Shown here one piece after another: positions 31,852 to 36,934 of a DNA stretch of 36,934 nt. Origin of the DNA: Bacillota bacterium (GTDB lineage: Bacteria; Bacillota; Clostridia; Christensenellales; Pumilibacteraceae). Every line of letters starts with the position of its first letter. Positions within the stretch are counted from its first letter, which is position 1. The notes under the pieces are model-generated. The model worked only from the letters and a program-made list of their open reading frames with translations, had not been told where the DNA came from and ran no database searches. The DNA is taken from NCBI GenBank assembly GCA_009777485.1, contig WRLT01000015.1, forward strand, positions 1 to 36,934, written 5' to 3'. Both the position numbers and the translations under genes were made by a program.

Positions 31852-32033
31852 GCATCTTTTTCAGCATAACGGTCTTCATATTTCTTTAATTCCGTTTCTT
31901 TTATTAAATTTAAACCCTCTATATACGGAATGTTACAATCTGCGCATAGCCCAACATTATTGATGTGTATTTTGTCAAGAGTACACATTTTATTTTTTTG
32001 ATAAATACAAAGTTCAAAGTCGCAAGTAGGCAT
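31833..32033 (-). CDS. Small Cys-rich protein
   Basis: The 66-residue product starts MPTCDFELCIYQKNKMC and has five Cys (4, 9, 17, 30, 33 by position), spaced as in small zinc-binding proteins. I do not recognise a family. AAGGAG 8 bases before the ATG and a strong promoter at 32066-32094 show that it is a real gene. Its last six residues and its TGA stop come from the 3' arm of hairpin H3, so the original C terminus may have been replaced or the hairpin has grown into it. It is the only gene in the window that ends in TGA. Confidence 0.7.
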   Translation of the reverse strand: MPTCDFELCIYQKNKMCTLDKIHINNVGLCADCNIPYIEGLNLIKETELKKYEDRYAEKDAGLRQN

Positions 32034-32065
32034 AAAAGTTCTCCTTAAAAGAAAAGTATATACCT

Positions 32066-32094
32066 AGTATAATTTTCCAAACGTAAAATGTCAA
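32066..32094 (-). promoter_or_regulatory. Promoter of the small Cys-rich gene
   Basis: Minus strand TTGACA (complement of 32089-32094), 17 bases, TATACT (complement of 32066-32071): consensus-like. It lies back to back with the XRE gene, whose product might bind here. Confidence 0.8.
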
Positions 32095-32127
32095 CATATT
32101 TTTCTCATTTGAGGATATTATTATCTA

Positions 32128-32334
32128 ATGAGTGAATTTGCGGCAAGATTAAAAGAATTGCGTAACGAAAAGGGTTTAACCTTAAAAGAGGTAGCCCAAA
32201 AAACAGGTTTAAGCATTACGGCGATTTCGCAATGGGAAAACGAAAACAGAATTCCCAATTTAAACGCGGTGATTATGTTAGCAAATTTTTTTGAGGTTTC
32301 GATAGATTATCTTGCAGGGCGCATAGACTATTAA
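32128..32334 (+). CDS. XRE-family HTH transcriptional regulator
   Basis: The 68-residue product is a single Cro/CI-type helix-turn-helix domain: FAARLKELRNEKGLTLKEVAQKTGLSITAISQWENENRIPNLNAV...DYLAGR. There is no effector domain. It resembles short regulators such as SinR/Xre-like proteins. It is divergent from the small Cys-rich gene and may control the shared intergenic region (inference). GAGGA lies upstream of the ATG. It converges with the amidase gene with 13 bases between. Confidence 0.9.
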   Translation: MSEFAARLKELRNEKGLTLKEVAQKTGLSITAISQWENENRIPNLNAVIMLANFFEVSIDYLAGRIDY

Positions 32335-32347
32335 GCGTTTCCTTAAA

Positions 32348-33358
32348 TTACCCGCCGCGATAGAATAGCTTTTCAAACGTATTAGGGCCGGCTAAGCCGT
32401 CTACGGTAAGGCCGTTGGCACGTTGAAAGTTACGCAAATTTATATCGGTTTGCGGGCCGAAAATTCCGTCGGGCAAGGCAGGAAAGCCGTTTACGTACAG
32501 CGCGGCTTGCATAATCCAAACCAAATTGTTTCTATCGCCTAAGCGCACCACGCGCGTAGCGGCGCGGGTTCTGGGGCCCCAAATTCCGTCTGTTGCCAAC
32601 CCCGCATTAAACATTCGGTTTAATTCTATTTGAAACGCCCGTATCAGCGCGCGGTTAGAAAGCGGCCCCCAAATACCGTCGACAACTAAATTTGCTCCGT
32701 AACGCGAATTTAACGTAGTTTGTATGTCGCGCACCCTTGCGCGGTATTCCTCCGGCGAGGGGGTAGGCGGCGGCACAGGCGCGGGAGGCGGCACGGGAGG
32801 CGGCGCAGGCGGGGCAGGCGGTTGACACGAAACCCCTAACGAGCTTAATATACCGCTTGCAACCGCGTTTGCGTATTCGTTAAAGCGCGTATCAAACAAA
32901 CGGTTATCTTCGGCGTTAGAAATAAAGCCTAATTCTAACAGCATTGCGGGCATGCGCGTTTCGCGCAGTACGCTAAAATTACCGTACCTTAGCCCGCGGT
33001 TGCTTTGAACGCCCGCACTCACCACGCGCGAAAGCACCAAATTAGCCGCCGCCACCGCTTGCGCCGACGGCGAAACATACACCCAGTTTTCCACGCCGTT
33101 TGCACTTGTGTTAGTAGATGCGTTGCGGTGAATCGAAACAAATAAATCCGCATTTGCATCGTTTGCGATTCGGCTGCGTTCTAACAGCGGTACAAAAATA
33201 TCCGTCGAGCGCGTATAAATCACCGTAACGCCGCAGTTTTTAAGGCGTTCCCCGACAGCCAAAGCCATTCTCAGGTTGTCGTTTTTTTCGTACCGCGCCC
33301 CGTTAACCGCGCCGAAATCATAACCGCCGTGTCCGGCGTCCACTACTACCGTAGGCAT
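32348..33358 (-). CDS. N-acetylmuramoyl-L-alanine amidase with peptidoglycan-binding repeats
   Basis: The 336-residue product starts directly with the Amidase_3 domain (VVVDAGHGGYDFGA, EKNDNLRMA, VSIHRNAS, LLELGFISNAEDN; about 1-180). A Pro-rich linker (about 185-210) leads to PG_binding_1-type repeats (about 212-336) with GIWGPLSNRALIRAFQ, GIWGPRTRAATR and GIFGPQTDINLRNFQ. There is no signal peptide or membrane segment, as in phage endolysins and some mother-cell enzymes. AAGGAG precedes the ATG. It is divergent from a SpoIID-like gene that also carries PG-binding repeats and also lacks a signal, so the two probably act together. Confidence 0.93.
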   Translation of the reverse strand: MPTVVVDAGHGGYDFGAVNGARYEKNDNLRMALAVGERLKNCGVTVIYTRSTDIFVPLLERSRIANDANADLFVSIHRNASTNTSANGVENWVYVSPSAQAVAAANLVLSRVVSAGVQSNRGLRYGNFSVLRETRMPAMLLELGFISNAEDNRLFDTRFNEYANAVASGILSSLGVSCQPPAPPAPPPVPPPAPVPPPTPSPEEYRARVRDIQTTLNSRYGANLVVDGIWGPLSNRALIRAFQIELNRMFNAGLATDGIWGPRTRAATRVVRLGDRNNLVWIMQAALYVNGFPALPDGIFGPQTDINLRNFQRANGLTVDGLAGPNTFEKLFYRGG

Positions 33359-33547
33359 AAAATTCTCCTTATGCGAAAACCGCTATGTAATATTTGTGTG
33401 TACACTTTTTATGATATGGGCTGCAAGGCAAAAGCGTGCAGAATATGTTCTGCACCCCAAAACATCCGTTCACTCTTTTCGGCTTTGCGTCATAGCATGG
33501 AAAAAAGGGAAGCCAAGACTTCCTAAAACATGGAGGAGTTACATAAA

Positions 33548-35440
33548 ATGCCTACGGGAACTTTAAAAATCACCACTACGGAGGCCTATGAGGCGATACC
33601 CGTAAGCGGCGTGTCGTATGCCGTAAAAAACAAGCAAGGCGCGGTGCTGTACAACGGGCTTACCAACGAAAACGGAGAAAGCGCGGTTATGAAGTTAGAT
33701 ACGCTTCCCGCCGTGCTAAGCTTAGCACCCAACCCCAATATCCGACCCTACACCGTCTACGACGTTTGGGTATCTAAGCCGGGATTTGTTACGCTAAATT
33801 ACCTAGATGTTTATATTTTAGACGGTCAGCAAGCCATAGTTCCCGTTAATATGGAACCGCTTACCGAAGGCATGGAGGAAGAGCGCACTATTGTTACGCC
33901 GCCGCCTCTTGCCGCCCTGCCCACACCGCCGCAGCTGCAAACCGCCCCCGCCGATATGCCGGACACCGCACAAGGCGCGCCCGAAGCAGCCGTACTGTCG
34001 CACCGCGCCGATACCGTAGTGTGCAGCCTTTGCGGACGCCCGTTTTCGGCGCACGAGGTGCAATCTGCGCCTGTTACTACGCAGGTACTGCCGTCCGTAA
34101 TCATACCCGACTACATTACGGTGCATTTAGGAACGCCCGGAAACACCTCCGCTGCCAACGTGCGCGTGCGCTTTATAGACTACGTTAAAAACGTAACCAG
34201 CCACGAAATTTACGCCACGTGGCCGGTAAATTCGATTATCGCCAATGTGCATTGCATTGTAACGTTTGCGGTAAACCGCGTATATACCGAATGGTACCGC
34301 GCACGCGGCTTTAATTACGACATCACCAACTCCACCACCGTAGACCAATACTATCGGCACGGCGGACAAATATTTCAAAACATCAGCCAAATCGTAGACG
34401 GCATCTTTAACGTATACGCGCGGCGCATCGGTTTTAGAAATCCCTACTTTACCGAGTACTGCAACGGCACTACGGCAACCTGCAAGGGGCTTTCGCAGTG
34501 GGGTACGGTTACGCTTGCCAACAGAGGGCTAACGCCGCTGCAAATTCTGCACAACTATTACCCGCGCGATTTAGCACTGGTTACAGGCCCTACGGGAACG
34601 GTTACCGAATCGTATCCCGGCAGCAGCCTTACGTTAGGTTCAAGCGGCGCGGCGGTACGCAGAAAGCAATTGCAGCTAAACCGTATCCGCGCAAACTTTC
34701 CGCTGATTCCCGCCATTAACAACCCCAACGGATATTTCGGAGCGGATACGCAAAACGCCGTGCGGATTTTTCAGCGCAGCTTTAACCTAGTGCAAGACGG
34801 CATTATCGGGCGCAGCACATGGAACAAGATTTCGCAAGTTTTTACCGCCGTTACCAAGCTTGCCGAACTAGGCGGAGAGGGCGAGCGAATCGGACTAAGC
34901 CCTACGCCTCCTACGGTGGTTATCCGTCAAGGAAGTCGCGGCGCAGACGTTATCCACGCGCAATTTTTATTAGATTATATAGCGCAGTTTTACCCCGATA
35001 TTCCCGCGCCCCTTATGGACAGCGTATTCGGGGCAAGCACAACAAACGCAGTAGTAGCCTTTCAGCGCAGGTTCGGGCTTACGGCAGACGGGGTAGTAGG
35101 GCCTAACACATGGAACCGACTATACGAGGTTTTCCGCACGGTGCAAGGCCAAGTGCCTCCCGCACCTACGCCTACGCCTGTACCGCCCGCACCGATTGCA
35201 CCGCCGTATCCCGGCTTACTGCGGCAAGGCGCACGCGGCGAAAGCGTACGCACCTTACAGCAAATGCTTAATAAAGCGCGCATACGCTACCCTTCGGTTC
35301 CGCTGCTTACAACAGACGGAATATTCGGCCCCAACACAGCCAACGCCGTACGCGCCTTCCAACGCGCCGCAGGCCTAACCGTAGACGGCCTAGTCGGCCC
35401 AATTACATGGGCAGCACTATCCGCCATTTGGGTTTCCTAA
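33548..35440 (+). CDS. SpoIID-like protein with three peptidoglycan-binding repeats
   Basis: The 630-residue product has several parts. A prealbumin-like N-terminal beta domain (about 1-110; GTLKITTTEAYEAIPVSG) is followed by a Pro-rich stretch with a lone CSLC pair. A SpoIID-like domain comes next (about 190-345; VRVRFIDYVKNVTSHEIYATWP, then CKGLSQWGTVTLANRG and LHNYYP). Three PG_binding_1 repeats follow (YFGADTQNAVRIFQR, VFGASTTNAVVAFQR, GIFGPNTANAVRAFQR). SpoIID enzymes cut glycan strands from which stem peptides were removed; the catalytic-type Glu in SHEIYATWP is kept. No signal peptide is seen. The ATG at 33530 overlaps GGAGGAG, which instead serves the ATG at 33548. Its stop lies at the base of hairpin H4. 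Confidence 0.85.
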   Translation: MPTGTLKITTTEAYEAIPVSGVSYAVKNKQGAVLYNGLTNENGESAVMKLDTLPAVLSLAPNPNIRPYTVYDVWVSKPGFVTLNYLDVYILDGQQAIVPVNMEPLTEGMEEERTIVTPPPLAALPTPPQLQTAPADMPDTAQGAPEAAVLSHRADTVVCSLCGRPFSAHEVQSAPVTTQVLPSVIIPDYITVHLGTPGNTSAANVRVRFIDYVKNVTSHEIYATWPVNSIIANVHCIVTFAVNRVYTEWYRARGFNYDITNSTTVDQYYRHGGQIFQNISQIVDGIFNVYARRIGFRNPYFTEYCNGTTATCKGLSQWGTVTLANRGLTPLQILHNYYPRDLALVTGPTGTVTESYPGSSLTLGSSGAAVRRKQLQLNRIRANFPLIPAINNPNGYFGADTQNAVRIFQRSFNLVQDGIIGRSTWNKISQVFTAVTKLAELGGEGERIGLSPTPPTVVIRQGSRGADVIHAQFLLDYIAQFYPDIPAPLMDSVFGASTTNAVVAFQRRFGLTADGVVGPNTWNRLYEVFRTVQGQVPPAPTPTPVPPAPIAPPYPGLLRQGARGESVRTLQQMLNKARIRYPSVPLLTTDGIFGPNTANAVRAFQRAAGLTVDGLVGPITWAALSAIWVS

Positions 35441-35443
35441 ATG

Positions 35444-35569
35444 GGCTGTCTCAAATTTGGGTTGAAAAGCACTACGCTTTGTTTTTTTGCGCGCTTGCGT
35501 ACTACTAGGTACGCGGCACGCGCAAAAAAACAAACTGTTGTGCAACTTACCCTCAAATTTGAAACAGCC
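35444..35569 (+). repeat. Stop-codon hairpin H4 (subtype I)
   Basis: GGCTGTCTCAAATTTG pairs with CAAATTTGAAACAGCC three bases after the stop; CTAA (35437-35440, including the stop) can also pair with TTAG (35570-35573). The boxes are CTACGC (35472-35477) and CTGTTG (35535-35540), 57 bases apart. The inner stem is TTTGTTTTTTTGCGCG/CGCGCAAAAAAACAAA and the tip GCGTAC-TACTAG-GTACGC. No T-run follows. Confidence 0.92.
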
Positions 35570-35577
35570 TTAGCGTT

Positions 35578-35723
35578 GTAAAATCCCCTTATTGCAGGCG
35601 CGGTAGATTTTTAAGCAAATAACCGCAGAAAAATTCCCCTCTTTGAGGGGTGGCAGGCGCAAGCCTGACGGGGTGGAAAGAAAAGCCTATAATCCTCAAC
35701 AGACGGGGTGGAAAGAAAAGCAA
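35578..35723 (+). repeat. Composite interspersed repeats after H4
   Basis: A variant CCTTATTGCAGGCGCGG element is followed by CCCCTCTTTGAGGGGTGG with the covarying hairpin CAGGC-GCAA-GCCTG (35654-35667) and two GACGGGGTGGAAAG boxes. Confidence 0.8.
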
Positions 35724-35770
35724 AAAAGGGGGGGCTTGACAAGCATGGTATAATAGTAATATAGGGCTTT
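35724..35770 (+). repeat. Repeated promoter-like module, copy 2
   Basis: A G-run, GCTTGACAAGC, TATAAT (35749-35754) and AATATAGGGCTTT are identical to 20604-20646. As at copy 1, a GGATGC array and then a lipoprotein gene follow. Confidence 0.75.
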
Positions 35771-35818
35771 ATTTTAAAATCCCAACCCACACAGCTTATA
35801 TAAAATCCACCAAAAAAA

Positions 35819-35856
35819 GGATGCAAATAGGATGCAAAAGGGATGCAAAAACATCC
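35819..35856 (+). repeat. Short tandem GGATGCAAA array, copy 2
   Basis: Three GGATGCAAA units and a closing CATCC, matching 20717-20765. A degenerate repeat element (GCAGGTGCGGCGCGGCGG) follows up to 35900. Confidence 0.8.
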
Positions 35857-35926
35857 ACAAAAAAGCCCCCTTTTGCAGGTGCGGCGCGGCGGAAATTTTT
35901 AAGTCGCGGGGGATTGTGCCTATCGA

Positions 35927-35955
35927 TTGACGCTTGCATAAAAAATTGATATAAT
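35927..35955 (+). promoter_or_regulatory. Promoter placed for a leaderless lipoprotein mRNA
   Basis: TTGACG (35927-35932), 17 bases, TATAAT (35950-35955). The ATG is 7 bases after the -10 box and has no ribosome site. Confidence 0.8.
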
Positions 35956-35962
35956 AAGCTAT

Positions 35963-36505
35963 ATGAAACACGTGTTTTTAAACTTAGTTAAAAAAACAGC
36001 AATTTTCACAGCGGCAATCCTTATGTGCTTAGGTCTTTTAGCGGGCTGCGGCAAGGAAAAAAACTTTATCATAGGGTATGACAATAGAGGAAGTTTTCAT
36101 TTCGAACAAATAGATAACTCTTTTTATCCCGGTTTCAAAACCGTAACAGAAGTAGCATTTACGCTAGATGAATTAAAGGACTTGTGTGATACATGGAATA
36201 ATCCTGCATTTTTAGAGGAAAGCGAGTATTACGCAAGCGAACAAAGTGCAAAAATACGCAGCTACGATGAGGCATATTTTAACGAAAACTTTTTAATTAT
36301 CTATTCTTTTACAAGAGGACACAGCATGGAAACCCGAATTGAAAGCATTGCAACAGACGGGTCAACGCTGATTGTACACGCCCGTTTAGTTACCAAAAGG
36401 GGCACTTTTACCACTGAGGCATTTACGTGGCTAATTTTAATAGAGGTTAAAAATGCGGACATTGATAGTACAGACATTACCACTATCGAAGTAAGGCATA
36501 GATAA
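35963..36505 (+). CDS. Lipoprotein of unknown function
   Basis: The 180-residue product has a signal peptide with lipobox LLAGC (Cys29) and a mixed alpha/beta domain (GYDNRGSFHFEQIDN, FTLDELKDLCDTWNN, YDEAYFNENFLIIYSF, SIATDGSTLIVHARLV). I do not recognise the family. The pattern of a helix followed by FFxENxLIIxxFxRG and paired strands is common in small Clostridia surface lipoproteins. The mRNA appears leaderless. Repeat blocks lie on both sides. Confidence 0.8.
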   Translation: MKHVFLNLVKKTAIFTAAILMCLGLLAGCGKEKNFIIGYDNRGSFHFEQIDNSFYPGFKTVTEVAFTLDELKDLCDTWNNPAFLEESEYYASEQSAKIRSYDEAYFNENFLIIYSFTRGHSMETRIESIATDGSTLIVHARLVTKRGTFTTEAFTWLILIEVKNADIDSTDITTIEVRHR

Positions 36506-36846
36506 AAAATAAACCGCTAAAAAATCCCCCCCCTCTTGCAGACGCGGTATATTTTTAAGCAAATAGCCATAAAAAAATTCCCCTTTTGTAGGCGCGACGC
36601 GGCGGTGGTTATTAAATAAATAGCAATAGAAAAATTCCCCTCTTGAGGGGTGGACGCGTCAGCAGACGGGGTGGAAAGAAAAGCCAATACCCCCAATCAG
36701 ACGGGGTAGAAAGAAACGACCGAAACGAAACGACCCATTGCAACGAAGTTGACGGTATAGAAAGAAAAGCCAATACCCCCATATGGAATCGAAAGAAAGA
36801 AAAAATAAAAAATAAAAAATAAAATATAAAAAACAAGGTAAATCAC
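36506..36846 (+). repeat. Cluster of degenerate composite repeats
   Basis: At least four partial copies lie in series: CCCCTCTTGCAGACGCGG (36530), CCCCTTTTGTAGGCGCGACG (36580), CCCCTCTTGAGGGGTGG with GACGGGGTGG (36636-36672), and a further CAACGAAGTTGACGG hairpin copy (36740). An A-rich tract (36790-36840) ends the stretch. No gene seen; ORFs here are repeat translations. Confidence 0.75.
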
Positions 36847-36878
36847 TTGACACGCGGGGGGGGGGTATATACTATACT
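36847..36878 (+). promoter_or_regulatory. Promoter copy for the second LRR lipoprotein gene
   Basis: TTGACA (36847-36852) is followed by a run of ten G and TATATACTATACT. Possible -10 boxes are TATACT at 36868-36873 (15-base spacer) or 36873-36878 (20-base spacer). Neither is ideal, and the G-run length would set the spacing. Confidence 0.55.
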
Positions 36879-36915
36879 TAATTTAAAAATATAAGTACTA
36901 AGGAGAGTCCCCCCG

Positions 36916-36934
36916 ATGAGAAAATTTATTAAAA
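36916..36934 (+). CDS. Start of a second LRR-lipoprotein-like gene, cut by the window edge
   Basis: AAGGAGAG and ATGAGAAAATTTATTAAAA are identical to the start of the lipoprotein gene at 20858 (MRKFIK). Only six codons are visible, so membership of the same family is inferred from the shared promoter, leader and first codons. Confidence 0.6.

Noticed and set aside
33371..33526. 51-residue Cys-containing ORF (MRKPLCNICVYTF) between the two wall-enzyme genes
   Set aside because: No ribosome site before the ATG and no other support; it lies in the shared 5' region of two divergent genes.
36612..36853. Minus-strand ORFs of 64-74 residues near the right edge
   Set aside because: They are translations of the GGGGTGG repeat and an A-rich tract (FHPV, PPRL peptides), also seen at other repeat copies.
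1..36934. UGA recoding
   Set aside because: TGA is rare as a stop, but no gene here needs in-frame UGA, and prfB is intact, so there is no sign of reassignment.

Overview
The window looks like a chromosomal segment of an uncultured, spore-forming-type Firmicute (Clostridia; a Christensenellales-like gut or digester lineage is my guess). The basis is a CwlD-like spore-type amidase, a SpoIID-like wall enzyme, EndoAI/EndoA-type mazEF, many Sec lipoproteins with LxAC lipoboxes, BspA-type leucine-rich repeats, a GGGtGRT/NifU-like pair and TTGACA-N17-TATAAT promoters with AGGAG ribosome sites. Stop codons are almost all TAA or TAG; one small gene ends in TGA. No phage, CRISPR array, tRNA or transposase gene was found.

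Layout. 1-1682: a membrane-anchored leucine-rich-repeat protein cut by the left edge. 1828-8517: housekeeping block secA, prfB, tsaD, mnmA. 8630-8845: a solitary 5S rRNA gene with its own promoter and terminator. 9033-9798: a 59-residue ORF (minus) and ppa. 10066-13584: two paralogous lipoproteins with Ig-like repeats and a C-terminal domain ending in an SGAT motif like that of flavinylated FMN_bind domains. 13745-15467 (minus): NifU-like scaffold and GGGtGRT protein. 15778-19321: membrane protein, SPFH protein, recX, P1-family peptidase, acpS. 19363-20442: small DUF4177-like gene and mazEF. 20858-23510: LRR lipoprotein, then a complete Trp attenuator (leader peptide with three Trp codons) in front of a lone trpB. 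23654-26167: M1-type metallopeptidase lipoprotein and CwlD. 26289-27035: two AT-rich small genes. 27141-31722: phosphate transporter pstB1-pstS-pstCA-pstB2. 31833-35440: small Cys-rich protein, XRE regulator, and a divergent pair of peptidoglycan-binding wall hydrolases. 35963 to the end: a lipoprotein and the first codons of another copy of the LRR lipoprotein.

Most striking. (1) The two PstB ATPases have degenerated in complementary ways. PstB1 keeps Walker A, Q-loop, Walker B Glu and H-switch but has lost LSGGQ. PstB2 keeps LSGGQ but has lost the Walker A Lys, the Q-loop Gln and the Walker B Glu. With the single-chain PstC-PstA permease this predicts an asymmetric heterodimeric phosphate importer with one working ATP site. 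(2) Five giant hairpins (about 126-131 nt) each start at the stop codon of a gene, in the sense orientation. They share two facing hexamer boxes (CTACGC and CTGTTG) exactly 57-58 nt apart, while their stems differ in sequence but stay complementary. (3) The gene-poor stretches are filled by composite interspersed repeats, including a GGGGTGG element whose small hairpin covaries between copies (REP-like).
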